DNA of 64,000 bases from Pandoraea apista (GCF_001465595.2 NZ_CP013481.2:2976001-3040000), one strand, 5' to 3'. Shown: positions 17,413 through 26,008, counted from the first letter of the stretch. The notes: generated from the letters alone by a model not told the origin. Translations and numbers: made by a program.

Positions 17413-19215
17413 TTACCGTGCCGGCCAGGGTTTCGCCGGGGCGCCCATCACCGGCTCACCGAGCAGCGGGCTCGACAGCGCGTAGGCGCCGTTCTCGGTG
17501 AAGGCCCACATGATGTTGCGGTCGTACTCGGTGTACATCGCGAACACGCCCTTGCCCAGCGTGTAGACGGGCAGTTCGGTCTCATCGGCCAGCCCCGGCA
17601 CGAAGTAGCCCGCAATACGCGGCTTGGCCGGGTCCTTCACGTCGAAAATCTGCACACCGGCGTTGTAGAACGAATACGGCACAATGCCCTGACGCCACGT
17701 GCCCGGTTGACCGATGGAATTCGAGCGCTTCGGCCCGTAGTTACCGCCACGCTGGCAGAAGCTCGTGAACGGCGCGCCTTCGGGAATTTCGGGCTCGGGG
17801 AACTTCGCTGCCACCTTCATCTTCGCGGGGTTGCGCGCGTCGACGACGAAGATGTCTTTATACGGCTCATAGCAGTCGCGGTTCATCGGATAACCGCTGG
17901 TGAGCACGTAACCCGTGCGCTCGTACTGGCTCACATCGGCGTTGTCGTACTCGGTCCCCGCGAAACTCGGTGCGGTGTTCACATTGCCCAACACCTTCGG
18001 ATGCACCGGATCGGACAAGTCGAACGACCACAGGCCCAGACCGCCCATCGCGCCGAAGCCCACTTTGCCGCCCTGCTCCAGCGGCTTGGGCAGGAAGATC
18101 GGCATGCGCGAGCCCATCCACGACGTACGGTTGCCCGCGCGCGGGTTCTGCAAATAGGCCTGCTCATGCTCCGCGTTGCCGAGAATCTGCCCCGGTACCG
18201 CAATCTGCGAGAGGAATTTCGGATTGGCCGGGTCCGACATGTCCCACACCTGATAGCCTGGCGAGTAGAGATAGTTCGGGTATTCGGTGAGTGCGTAGCT
18301 GTCGTCCGGCGCGGCAGAGAGAATCATGTACTTGCCGCCGTAGAACTCCGGCGAATCGAGCGAACCCGAGCCCTGTTGCTGGCCCACCGGGGCGCTCGGG
18401 TGCTTGTAGTCGGTCGTGCGCGTGGCGATCAGCTTCCAGTCGGAGGGCAGCGGTCCATCCATCTCGAAGACCTTGAAACCCTTGAGCGCGTTGTAGTTTC
18501 GCTGCGCCGCCACCTTGTCGGGTTGCTTCGACTTATCCGTCATGAGCCCATAGCGGCCGATTTCGAACGACGCCACCAGAATCGGCTTGCCCAGCTTCTT
18601 GTTCCACACGATGGTGGCGCCACCCAGATAATCCTGCACGTTGTTCGGGTCGAACTTCTCGCTCGATCCTTTCGGCCCCCAGACGCCCCCCTTCGAATAC
18701 ACAACCTTGCCGTTGGCCGGATCGGTCACGTCCATGATGCGCAGGTAGTCACGGTCATGAATGTAGAGATAACGCCGGCCATTGAAGTCTGCGATGTTGT
18801 TCCAGGCGTGGAACGGCGAATCGACACCGGGGTAGAACGCCAGCACCTTCACGTTCTTCGTATAGCTCTTCTTGTCCCACGACGTCATCTCGCCGGGGAA
18901 GCGCTGACCGGTGTGCACCTCTGGCGTGGCTTTCGGCCAGATGAATTTACCTGTCGCCGGGTCCATGCCGTAGTCGACACCGGGCTTGAGCGGCTTGGGT
19001 TCCCGGTCCGGCGTGAGGCGCAGCCAGCCGGCCAAATAAGGGTCCTTGACGTTTGGCGTGCCGGGCGTGCCTGCGGGCTGCGCGTCGGACGGTGCCGCAG
19101 CGGGCGCGGCCGGTGCGCTTTCCGGCGCCGACGCGTGAGCCGCGAGCGTCATCGTGAGCGCCGCGAGTACTGCCGTGGCAGTCAACGAAACGCCGAGTGT
19201 CTGCTTGCGAAACAT
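17413..19215 (-). CDS. Secreted LVIVD-repeat (beta-propeller-like) protein
   Basis: Exported protein of 600 residues. The N-terminal signal MFRKQTLGVSLTATAVLAALTMTLAAHA is followed by an Ala/Pro-rich linker. The rest holds repeated blocks of the type LRIMDVTDPANGKVV, QVWDMSDPANPKFLSQI, LWSFDLSDPVHPKVLG and QIFDVKDPAKPRIAG, which are LVIVD repeats expected to form a propeller. AAGGAGG precedes the ATG. No catalytic residues can be named. The porin upstream carries the pathway operator, so this protein may act on or bind the growth substrate in the periplasm; that is inference. Confidence 0.8.
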   Translation of the reverse strand: MFRKQTLGVSLTATAVLAALTMTLAAHASAPESAPAAPAAAPSDAQPAGTPGTPNVKDPYLAGWLRLTPDREPKPLKPGVDYGMDPATGKFIWPKATPEVHTGQRFPGEMTSWDKKSYTKNVKVLAFYPGVDSPFHAWNNIADFNGRRYLYIHDRDYLRIMDVTDPANGKVVYSKGGVWGPKGSSEKFDPNNVQDYLGGATIVWNKKLGKPILVASFEIGRYGLMTDKSKQPDKVAAQRNYNALKGFKVFEMDGPLPSDWKLIATRTTDYKHPSAPVGQQQGSGSLDSPEFYGGKYMILSAAPDDSYALTEYPNYLYSPGYQVWDMSDPANPKFLSQIAVPGQILGNAEHEQAYLQNPRAGNRTSWMGSRMPIFLPKPLEQGGKVGFGAMGGLGLWSFDLSDPVHPKVLGNVNTAPSFAGTEYDNADVSQYERTGYVLTSGYPMNRDCYEPYKDIFVVDARNPAKMKVAAKFPEPEIPEGAPFTSFCQRGGNYGPKRSNSIGQPGTWRQGIVPYSFYNAGVQIFDVKDPAKPRIAGYFVPGLADETELPVYTLGKGVFAMYTEYDRNIMWAFTENGAYALSSPLLGEPVMGAPAKPWPAR

Positions 19216-19319
19216 GTCTTCCTCCTTCGTCTCAAAAGTTCTCTCGCCAGCGCCTCTCCGACTTCCGGCAGTGCTGGCGACGTAATGTGTGGATTCAGTA
19301 CGGATTCAGATGGCGCCGA

Positions 19320-20369
19320 TCAGAACGCGTGACGAATGCCAAGCTGCACACCCGAGGGGTTCTGCGTTCCCGTCGGGGTGACCTGGAACGTCACCGGGTA
19401 ATGCACCGTGGTGTCGTTGCTGTGTTGAACACGGGCATACGTTGCGTACAGGGTGGTGCGCTTGGACAAGCCGTACATGTAGCCGACGACGAAGCCGTTG
19501 GCATTCGACAGCGCCTTGTTGTCGTCGTCCTGACGGTGAACGAAGCTGGCGTAGAAGCGGTGGCGGTCGGTCAGTGCGTAGCGCACGCCCGCCTGAACGT
19601 CCCACCCGCGCACGTTGAACGCGACATAGGGGGGATAAGCGTAATAGCCGTTGTACGTGTGGTAGATCAGGGTCGGCTCAACATCGCCGAATTTGTAGGT
19701 CGCCGCGAAGTAGTTGTCACGCGAGGACCGGATCTGGCTCGACGAGAAGATGTCGCGCGTATATTGCAACTCGCTTACGGCCCCCAGGAAGATGCCGCCA
19801 TTGCGATATTCGAGGCCGGCAGAGTAGAAGCGCCCGGAGCGGGTGCCGTCGCCCACGCCGGTGGTCGCCATGAAGCGCCCCATCAGCCCGTTCCAGCGCG
19901 GCGTGTTGTACTGAATCGAGTTATCGACGCGATACGAGGCGTAGAAGAACTCCATGTTGTTGACCATACTGAAGTCGGCCGCCCAGCTCGGGTCGGCGTA
20001 CCCTGCGATCCAGTACGATGGCGTGAACTGTCGGCCCAGCGAGAACTCGCCCCACGGTCCTTTCAATCCCACGAACGATTGACGCGCCTGCGTCGACTGC
20101 GTGCCGTTATTCGCCGAGAACATCGGCTCATAGGTGAAGAACGCGCGGTTGCCGCCACCCAGTTCTTCGAAACCGCTCAGATTGAAGCGAGAGTTGTTCA
20201 GGCCGCCGCTCGACATTCTCGTCACTTTGCCGCCGTTCGCCCCCGATCCCCACAACTGCTCCATGTTCAGGTCCACGAACCCCGAGAGCGTTACGCCCCC
20301 GGACGATTGCGCGTAAGCACCGCCTTGCATTGCGCCCAGTAGCAATGCACACACCACTCGCTTCTTCAT
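19320..20369 (-). CDS. Outer-membrane porin (Gram-negative OmpC-like)
   Basis: Trimeric-type porin of 349 residues. The signal MKKRVVCALLLGAMQGGAYAQ is followed by SSGGVTLSGFVDLNMEQ, and the internal pattern SRFNLSGFEELGGGNRAFFTYEPMF and QSFVGLKGPWGEFSLGRQF is family-typical. It ends GVQLGIRHAF with the C-terminal Phe. AGGAGA precedes the ATG at 20369. Two copies of the ATGTATAC/TACATAGC-type operator lie 70-105 bases upstream. The gene stands about 100 bases upstream of the LVIVD-repeat gene and is probably transcribed with it. Confidence 0.92.
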   Translation of the reverse strand: MKKRVVCALLLGAMQGGAYAQSSGGVTLSGFVDLNMEQLWGSGANGGKVTRMSSGGLNNSRFNLSGFEELGGGNRAFFTYEPMFSANNGTQSTQARQSFVGLKGPWGEFSLGRQFTPSYWIAGYADPSWAADFSMVNNMEFFYASYRVDNSIQYNTPRWNGLMGRFMATTGVGDGTRSGRFYSAGLEYRNGGIFLGAVSELQYTRDIFSSSQIRSSRDNYFAATYKFGDVEPTLIYHTYNGYYAYPPYVAFNVRGWDVQAGVRYALTDRHRFYASFVHRQDDDNKALSNANGFVVGYMYGLSKRTTLYATYARVQHSNDTTVHYPVTFQVTPTGTQNPSGVQLGIRHAF

Positions 20370-20439
20370 GCTGTCTCCTGAGATTTCTCGTTTTTTATTT
20401 GCGGCGCTCCCGACCGGATGTCTGCCGCTCGCCCGTTGT

Positions 20440-20474
20440 ATGTATACAATCTTTACAATGATTATACATAGCAA
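20440..20474 (-). promoter_or_regulatory. Operator sites upstream of the second porin
   Basis: ATGTATACAAT at 20440-20450 and ATTATACATAGCAA at 20461-20474. The first matches the site before the GntR gene exactly over 11 bases. The second shares TACATAGCAA with the dehydrogenase/FAH promoter. Probable GntR operators. Confidence 0.65.
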
Positions 20475-20624
20475 AGAAATTGAATTTCTACCGCTATTTG
20501 CTTATACAAACGGGCGATTTTTTTATAGCGGGTAACCCCTGATACGCGATGGCCGCCGCCGGTTGGCATGACCGGCGGGGTAAAAAGGCTGACGGACAAT
20601 CGCGGCGATCGCCGCGACGCGAGA

Positions 20625-21092
20625 TCAAAGTCCTGTGCGATCGGCCTGCAATCCCTCATGGCGCAGCTTCGGAGCGTTGTCCGTGCCGGAACCGTCCTTC
20701 GATGCACCGCCCCAGCCGTGGGCCGTCACGTCGAAGATCACACCGTTCGGGTCGAAGAACTTCACTTCGTAAAAGATGTTGCTCTTCACCGGCACTTCGC
20801 CCATGTAGTAGCGGCCGCCCGCGGCTTCGATCTTTTCGCGCGTGGCTTGAACGTCCTCGACCCAGATGCCGATGTGATGCAATCCCACGTACTCGCGGCC
20901 ACGATCCCCCGCCGCTTCGTCGTTCTTGTAGTTGAGCAACGCCAGATTGATGACGCCATCCGAGAGATAGACGCCCCGGGCGAGCGACGAATCCGTTTCC
21001 CCCACTTTCTTGAAGTCGAACGCCTGCATGTAGAACTCGGCCGCTTTCCAGGGATCGGGTACGGAAAGCGCAATGTGACGCAGTTTGGCCAT
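20625..21092 (-). CDS. VOC family protein (glyoxalase/dioxygenase-like)
   Basis: Protein of 155 residues with the VOC fold: MAKLRHIALSVPDPWKAAEFYMQAFDF at the start, GLHHIGIWVEDVQATREKIEAAGG in the second half and FYEVKFFDPNGVIFDV near the end. Candidate metal ligands are His6, the His in GLHHIG and Glu in FYEVKF. AAGGAG lies ten bases before the ATG at 21092. It is divergent from the GntR gene and probably part of its regulon. It could be a second ring-cleavage enzyme, an isomerase or a lyase. Confidence 0.85.
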   Translation of the reverse strand: MAKLRHIALSVPDPWKAAEFYMQAFDFKKVGETDSSLARGVYLSDGVINLALLNYKNDEAAGDRGREYVGLHHIGIWVEDVQATREKIEAAGGRYYMGEVPVKSNIFYEVKFFDPNGVIFDVTAHGWGGASKDGSGTDNAPKLRHEGLQADRTGL

Positions 21093-21153
21093 GATGAAAT
21101 GTCTCCTTCGGATTGAGATATCAGCTCGTGCCGGAACCTCCGGCAGAGGCTTT

Positions 21154-21164
21154 ATGTATACTAT
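21154..21164 (-). promoter_or_regulatory. Operator upstream of the VOC gene
   Basis: ATGTATACTAT, one mismatch to the ATGTATACAAT site repeated in this regulon, 62 bases before the VOC start codon. Confidence 0.55.
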
Positions 21165-21174
21165 CTCAGCATAT

Positions 21175-21203
21175 TGCATTCAAAAACGTATTTTTTGAAT
21201 GCA
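21175..21203. repeat. Perfect 12-bp inverted repeat in a divergent promoter
   Basis: TGCATTCAAAAA at 21175-21186 is inverted at 21192-21203 with a 5-base spacer. It lies between the VOC and GntR genes, next to but distinct from the ATGTATAC operators. It may bind a second regulator or form a hairpin in a transcript. Confidence 0.6.
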
Positions 21204-21295
21204 TGCAACAACACCGAAGGCCATTTCCGTCAGATGCATGGCGCCGAATGCACCGTCCAGCCACAAGTCTCTGAAAAAATACCCGTATAATCCCC

Positions 21296-21306
21296 ATGTA
21301 TACAAT
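21296..21306 (+). promoter_or_regulatory. Operator upstream of the GntR gene
   Basis: ATGTATACAAT located 40 bases before the GntR start codon, identical to the site before the second porin. Suggests autoregulation. Confidence 0.6.
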
Positions 21307-21345
21307 CCAATCAAAAGACGCATCCACGGAGCGAGATAGATAAGC

Positions 21346-21999
21346 ATGGCTGAAACCATTGCCGCACGAATCTGCCGGGTGTTGACGGGCGAGATCATCG
21401 ACGGACGCCTGCCGCCGGGGCAGAAGCTGGAAGAAGTCGCACTGGCCGAGCGCTTCAAGGCCTCGCGCACGCCGATTCGCGAGGCGCTGCGCGAACTCAA
21501 CGCACGCGGACTCATTGAACTCACGCCGCACAAAGGGGGTGTTGTCGCGAGCATCAGCGTCGACGATCTCTCCGACATGCTTGAAGCCATGTGCGAACTC
21601 GACGCCCTGTGTTGTCGCCTGAGTGCCCAACGTATGAGCGCGATGCAGAAGAAGCAGCTCGAGATGATTCACATCCAGAGCAAGCAATGCATGGATGCAG
21701 GCGACGAAGCAGGCTATCTTGCGCTGAACCGCGAGTTCCATCAGTTGCTCAGCGCAGGAACGCAAAACAAAACGCTGATGGCGCTCATCGACAGTCATCG
21801 CGACCGTCTGGCGCCCTTCCGCGCGGCGCAGTCCGACGTTGAAGAACGCTTCTCCGTATCGTTCGACGAGCATGAGCGCGTTGTCGAGGCCGTGCTGGCG
21901 GCCGACGCCGAAGCTGCCTACAACGCCATGCGCAGTCACACGGCGCGCCTGAGTATCCACGTACTCGAACGCCTGCAACACAGCCGCAAGCTCGGCTGA
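21346..21999 (+). CDS. GntR family regulator with FCD ligand domain
   Basis: Transcription factor of 217 residues. The N-terminal winged helix reads GEIIDGRLPPGQKLEEVALAERFKASRTPIREALRELNARGLIEL (residues about 13-57). The C-terminal FCD domain carries metal or ligand His residues in EFHQLLSAG, DSHRDRL and RSHTARL, as in FadR/VanR relatives. ATGTATAC operators before its own gene and before the catabolic genes suggest that it represses the 7-21 kb regulon and is released by a pathway acid. The ATG has only a distant GGAGCGAG upstream. Confidence 0.92.
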   Translation: MAETIAARICRVLTGEIIDGRLPPGQKLEEVALAERFKASRTPIREALRELNARGLIELTPHKGGVVASISVDDLSDMLEAMCELDALCCRLSAQRMSAMQKKQLEMIHIQSKQCMDAGDEAGYLALNREFHQLLSAGTQNKTLMALIDSHRDRLAPFRAAQSDVEERFSVSFDEHERVVEAVLAADAEAAYNAMRSHTARLSIHVLERLQHSRKLG

Positions 22000-22347
22000 C
22001 CCTCCCCGGCCGGGTCGCCTTACCTCTTCCCCCCGGCCGACACCTCGAAAACGGTGACGCAGCCCATGCCCGCAACGCGCGCATGGGCTGTTTTGGTTAC
22101 CGGGCTCCAATTCCCCGATTGGTGACCGCCCGAGCGCGCCCGGCAATCCCTGTCGCCGCGGGGGTTTGCGCGCAGATGTTACTTATCTCGCGCAATCCCC
22201 GAGTGGTTGAACATCGTCTGCCCGCTCCCTACGCTCCATCGGTGGAACGCGCTCCGGCGTTTCGCACACGGCCAGCAAGCCGCTGTCTTCGACGCCGTCG
22301 TGGCACCAGATCGACGGCAATCAACTCAGTCTTTCGTGGAGAAACAC
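22000..22347 (+). other. Intergenic region between GntR and aidA-like genes
   Basis: This 348-base gap holds the GntR terminator at 22060-22094 and then the upstream region of the first AidA-like gene. I looked for a LuxR-type palindrome, because AidA is quorum-controlled in Burkholderia, and saw none. Confidence 0.5.
22060..22094 (+). terminator. Rho-independent terminator after GntR
   Basis: Perfect 10-bp stem CAGCCCATGC / GCATGGGCTG with an 11-base loop, followed by TTTT, 60 bases after the GntR stop. Confidence 0.85.
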
Positions 22348-22851
22348 ATGTCAGAAATTACCGATGTTCTGGTCAGCATCGACACCAAGACGATTGTCGA
22401 CCGTTACGGCAAGAACTCCAGCATGGCGAATCCACCGGTCATCGACTTCAAGCATGTCTTCATGATCGTGACGCAAAACAATGTAGTAAGCGGGCAGGCC
22501 GGCGGTGAGCTGGATGTTGCAGCCACGGTCGGAGACGTCATCCGGTGGCGCGAGAGTTCGCTCTCCCTGGGCTTCGAGCAATCCTGCATCTTCTACAAGT
22601 TCGTCGGCAATCAGGGCAATGAACTGATCTCTCCGCCCTCGCCGCGCGAAGCCGAGGTCACGGTGCCTGTGCCGAACCCGCCGGACCCGACCAAGCCCAA
22701 GAAGCAAAAGTGCTCGAACTACTTCTGGTCTTGCGAAACGCTCAAGACCGGTCGCGTGACGTATCACTTCCAATTCATGATTCTCGACCGCAGCGGCAAT
22801 CTGTGCGGTTGCTACCAGTGGGACCCGTTCATCACCATCCGCAATCACTGA
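22348..22851 (+). CDS. AidA/PixA-family inclusion body protein
   Basis: Protein of 167 residues matching the PixA/AidA family pattern: DVLVSIDTKTIVDRYGKNSS, VIDFKHVFMIVTQ, GGELDVAATVGDVIRWRESSLS and, near the end, YHFQFMILDRSGNLCGCYQWDPFITI. Relatives form cytoplasmic inclusions (PixA of Xenorhabdus) or are quorum-regulated virulence factors (AidA of Burkholderia). No signal peptide is visible. GGAGA precedes the ATG at 22348. A paralogue follows after 107 bases. Confidence 0.88.
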   Translation: MSEITDVLVSIDTKTIVDRYGKNSSMANPPVIDFKHVFMIVTQNNVVSGQAGGELDVAATVGDVIRWRESSLSLGFEQSCIFYKFVGNQGNELISPPSPREAEVTVPVPNPPDPTKPKKQKCSNYFWSCETLKTGRVTYHFQFMILDRSGNLCGCYQWDPFITIRNH

Positions 22852-22958
22852 TCCACGCCGGGCTGCGATCCGTCTCCTGCGCAACGCTGCAATGCAGGGT
22901 GCCGGATCGCAGCAACGGTTCGCAGCGATATTACGACGACCCACGGCAAGGAACGCCC

Positions 22959-23483
22959 ATGTCCGACGCACGAACTGACTGTGCTAGCAACGACTCTCGC
23001 GCCATCGCCGATGTTTTGCTTGTGATCGATACGATGACGCTGCTCGATCGGCACCCCGATGCGGCGGACGCCCCCGTCGCCATCGAAGGTGAAGGCTGCT
23101 ACGGGCTCGCGTCCGGCAAGCAGGCGCTCGAAGGCGTAAGTGCGGCGCCGTGGCCGGTCGACGTTCGCCCCGGCGACGGCCTCCGGTTCCGGTGGACGCC
23201 GCTTGCCATGCGCGGCGAGCACGCCGTGCTGCTCCAACTCGCAGTGGACGACGAATCGACACTGGCCGACCTGAAAATGCATGTGCACGAGCACGCCATG
23301 CGCTACGCGCCTCAAGCCGCCGCACCGCAGGAGCCCATTGCCCGCGAAGCGCCCGACGCCTTCTGGCAAGCCGATGTTGTGGCAAGCGGCGCGGCTCATC
23401 TGAGCGTCGAAGCCATTGTCACGGATCGCGATGCCAATGTACTCGCCCGTTTCCGATGGTCACTGCCGGTAGTTGTGCCATGA
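22959..23483 (+). CDS. Second, divergent AidA/PixA-like protein
   Basis: Protein of 174 residues. Its start IADVLLVIDTMTLLDRHPDA and end LSVEAIVTDRDANVLARFRWSLPVVV follow the layout of the AidA-like protein just upstream, but most of the middle differs. It is rich in Ala, Asp and Glu, so the pair are old paralogues. AAGGA precedes the ATG at 22959. It is probably in the same transcript as its neighbour and ends before a weak hairpin terminator. The molecular role is not established. Confidence 0.8.
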   Translation: MSDARTDCASNDSRAIADVLLVIDTMTLLDRHPDAADAPVAIEGEGCYGLASGKQALEGVSAAPWPVDVRPGDGLRFRWTPLAMRGEHAVLLQLAVDDESTLADLKMHVHEHAMRYAPQAAAPQEPIAREAPDAFWQADVVASGAAHLSVEAIVTDRDANVLARFRWSLPVVVP

Positions 23484-23526
23484 CATGCACGACATGCACC
23501 GGCATCAACCTGCCTCGAACTCCCGA

Positions 23527-23549
23527 AAAGCGCCGCATGCCGGCGCTTT
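23527..23549 (+). terminator. Hairpin after the AidA-like pair
   Basis: 9-bp stem AAAGCGCCG / CGGCGCTTT with a 5-base loop, 44 bases after the stop codon. The T-tract is short (TTTCT), so strength is uncertain. Confidence 0.6.
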
Positions 23550-23763
23550 CTCACATCGGAACCGCCAAGACAAACTCACTGTCGCAAACTATTTGGAAAT
23601 CGAATGCTATGCATTCTGATATTTAATTTGTCGATGTGTGACCGGTTCGCTATCTTGTTAGTCTTTCCCCGCAGTTTCACCCCCCACGAGACCCCGCGGC
23701 GCGGCTGCGCCAACCCGTGAAATGCAGCGCCAGCGAGGCCCCGGGCAGTACAGAGGCCGGTCC

Positions 23764-24990
23764 ATGACTCACCGTGTTTTCGTGGGCGCCGTCGGTGCCG
23801 ACGGCAGCCCCCTCACCCTCGCCGTCCGCGACGGCCGCTTGACATACGTTGGCGCGCAAACGCCCGACACCGCTGGCGCACAAGTCATCGACTTGCAAGG
23901 CAAGCTGGTGCTGCCGGGCTTTGTCGATGGTCACATCCACCTGGACAAGAGTTTCGTCGGCGACCGATGGCGCGCGCACCGTCCCGCGACTACGCTGCGT
24001 GAGCGTCTCGCTGCCGAGAAGCAGGAACTCGCCGCCGCCGCGCCAATGGAACAACGTGCCGACGCCCTCATGCGGCAAACCGTGTCGTTTGGCACCGTTG
24101 CCATGCGCTGCCACGTCGATATCGACGCCAGCACCGGTCTCACGCACCTGCACGCCGTCATGGCCATGCGCGAGAAGTGGCGCGAGTTGCTGGATATCGA
24201 ACTCGTCGCCTTCCCGCAGGCGGGGGTGATGACTTGCCCCGGCACGGCCAACGTACTCGAAGCGGCCGTGCGCGAGGGCGTACAGGTGGTGGGCGGTATC
24301 GACCCCACAACGCTCGACGGCGACCCTCATGGGCAACTGAACGTGATTTTCGGCATCGCCGAGAAGCATGGCACGAAGATCGACATCCATCTGCACGAGC
24401 CCGGCGATATCGGTCTGGCGCAATTGCACCGCATAGCCGCGCGCACCCAGGCCGCCGGTTTGCAGGGCCGTGTCTCGGTGAGCCACGCCTACGGTCTGGG
24501 CGACATCGGGCTTGCAGAACTCGACACCGTCGCACGCGCGTTGGCCGACGCCGGTGTGTCCATCATGACCAACGCGCCCGGCGATCGCGCGTTCCCGCCT
24601 ATTCTTCGCTTGCGCGAGGCAGGGGTGCGGGTCTTCACGGGCAACGACAATATTCAGGACAGTTGGTGGCCGTATGGCAACGGCGACATGCTGCAACGTG
24701 CAATGCTCATCGGCTATCGCTCCGGCTTCTATACCGACGACGACCTGCGCGTCGCGCTGGACATGGCCACCGACGCCGCCGCTGCCGTGATCGGCAAGGC
24801 GGACTACGGCCTGCGCGCCGGCAACGAAGCAAGCTTCGTTGTGTTCGATGCGCCGAACGCCGCCGCAGCGGTGGCCGCCGCACCCGCTGCGCGCGCCGTC
24901 ATTCGTCACGGACGTTACTGGGGCGGCCCGGCGCAACTTGCGCTGGACCCCGCCCTGCTTCAGGACACAGCAGGGTCCGCCCCGACCTGA
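23764..24990 (+). CDS. Amidohydrolase family protein, cytosine deaminase-like
   Basis: Metal-dependent hydrolase of 408 residues with the cytosine-deaminase/N-isopropylammelide-hydrolase layout. HIHLDKSF provides the HxH metal ligands after LPGFVDG, then RCHVDID, KIDIHLHEPGD, SVSHAYGLG and the aspartate in VFTGNDNIQDSWWPYGNGDM. The substrate is likely a nitrogen heterocycle or cyclic amide. AGAGG lies seven bases before the ATG at 23764. An AllE-like bicupin gene follows 163 bases downstream, so both may serve purine or pyrimidine-derived nitrogen use. Confidence 0.87.
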   Translation: MTHRVFVGAVGADGSPLTLAVRDGRLTYVGAQTPDTAGAQVIDLQGKLVLPGFVDGHIHLDKSFVGDRWRAHRPATTLRERLAAEKQELAAAAPMEQRADALMRQTVSFGTVAMRCHVDIDASTGLTHLHAVMAMREKWRELLDIELVAFPQAGVMTCPGTANVLEAAVREGVQVVGGIDPTTLDGDPHGQLNVIFGIAEKHGTKIDIHLHEPGDIGLAQLHRIAARTQAAGLQGRVSVSHAYGLGDIGLAELDTVARALADAGVSIMTNAPGDRAFPPILRLREAGVRVFTGNDNIQDSWWPYGNGDMLQRAMLIGYRSGFYTDDDLRVALDMATDAAAAVIGKADYGLRAGNEASFVVFDAPNAAAAVAAAPAARAVIRHGRYWGGPAQLALDPALLQDTAGSAPT

Positions 24991-25153
24991 CTGTCATGCG
25001 CGATGCCGCCGCCTGTGCAAGGCGACGGCATCGCTCGCGTTTGTCGCGCCAAGGCGAAACTGTCTGTGCGTGCCCCCAGGTACAGGCGGTAGCCAAAGCG
25101 CCCGGCGGCAAACGATGGGGAGAAAAACCAGAATGACTCAGGAGCAATCAGTT

Positions 25154-25993
25154 ATGTCGAAGACCACGTATTACGCGCCGCATGGCGGGCATCCGGGCCA
25201 AACGGAACTGCTCACCGACCGCGCGATGTTCACCGAAGCCTACGCTGTCATTCCGAAGGGGGTGATGCGCGACATCGTCACGAGCCATCTCCCGTTCTGG
25301 GACAACACGCGCCTGTGGGTGCTCGCGCGTCCGCTTTCCGGCTTCGCCGAAACGTTTGCGCAGTACATCATGGAAGTCGGTGCCGGTGGCGGCAGCGACA
25401 AGCCGGAGCAGGACGAGAAGGCGGAAGGCGTGCTGTTCGTCGTCGAAGGCGAAATCACGGTGACGATCCAGGGGAAAGCCAACAAGCTCACGCCGGGCGG
25501 CTACGCCTTCATTCCGCCAGCGACCGACTGGCAACTGCGCAATCAGAGCCAGAGCACCGCGCGCTTCCACTGGATTCGCAAGCATTACCAGGCCGTAGAG
25601 GGTCTGCCGTATCCCGAGCCGTTCGTGAAGAACGAGCAGGACGTCGAGCCGATCGCGATGCCCGGCACCGAGGGCCGCTGGGTGACCACGCGCTTTGTCG
25701 ACATTCAGGACATGCGCCACGACATGCATGTGAATATCGTGACATTCCAGCCCGGCGGCGTGATTCCGTTTGCGGAAACGCATGTGATGGAACACGGCCT
25801 GTACGTGCTCGAAGGCAAGGCCGTCTATCGCCTGAATCAGGACTGGGTAGAAGTCGAAGCCGGTGACTTCATGTGGCTGCGCGCTTTCTGCCCGCAAGCC
25901 TGCTACGCTGGCGGCCCCGGCCCCTTCCGCTACCTGCTGTACAAAGACGTCAACCGTCACATGAACCTGACGCTGGGCGCACAACCGAAGTAA
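25154..25993 (+). CDS. Bicupin protein, (S)-ureidoglycine aminohydrolase-like
   Basis: Two-cupin protein of 279 residues resembling AllE, the Mn-dependent enzyme that releases ammonia from (S)-ureidoglycine in purine breakdown. The first cupin has GVLFVVEGEITVTIQGKANKLTPGGYAFIPP and the second has ETHVMEHGLYVLEGKAVYRLNQDWVEVEAGDFMWL, with the metal-binding EXHXXXH-type set in the second domain. AGGAG precedes the ATG at 25154. No other allantoin genes are visible here, so the true substrate may be a related ureido compound made by the amidohydrolase upstream. Confidence 0.85.
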   Translation: MSKTTYYAPHGGHPGQTELLTDRAMFTEAYAVIPKGVMRDIVTSHLPFWDNTRLWVLARPLSGFAETFAQYIMEVGAGGGSDKPEQDEKAEGVLFVVEGEITVTIQGKANKLTPGGYAFIPPATDWQLRNQSQSTARFHWIRKHYQAVEGLPYPEPFVKNEQDVEPIAMPGTEGRWVTTRFVDIQDMRHDMHVNIVTFQPGGVIPFAETHVMEHGLYVLEGKAVYRLNQDWVEVEAGDFMWLRAFCPQACYAGGPGPFRYLLYKDVNRHMNLTLGAQPK

Positions 25994-26008
25994 TCTCGGT
26001 CGGCGCTG

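Noticed and set aside
17380..19332. 650-codon rightward frame opposite the LVIVD-repeat gene
   Set aside because: The leftward frame has a signal peptide, ribosome site and repeats; the rightward product is Arg/His-rich and featureless.
21166..22146. Leftward frame opposite GntR
   Set aside because: Runs through operators and a terminator and has no motif; the GntR frame is clear.
22100..22347. LuxR-type palindrome sought before the AidA-like genes
   Set aside because: No sequence resembling a lux or cep box was found.
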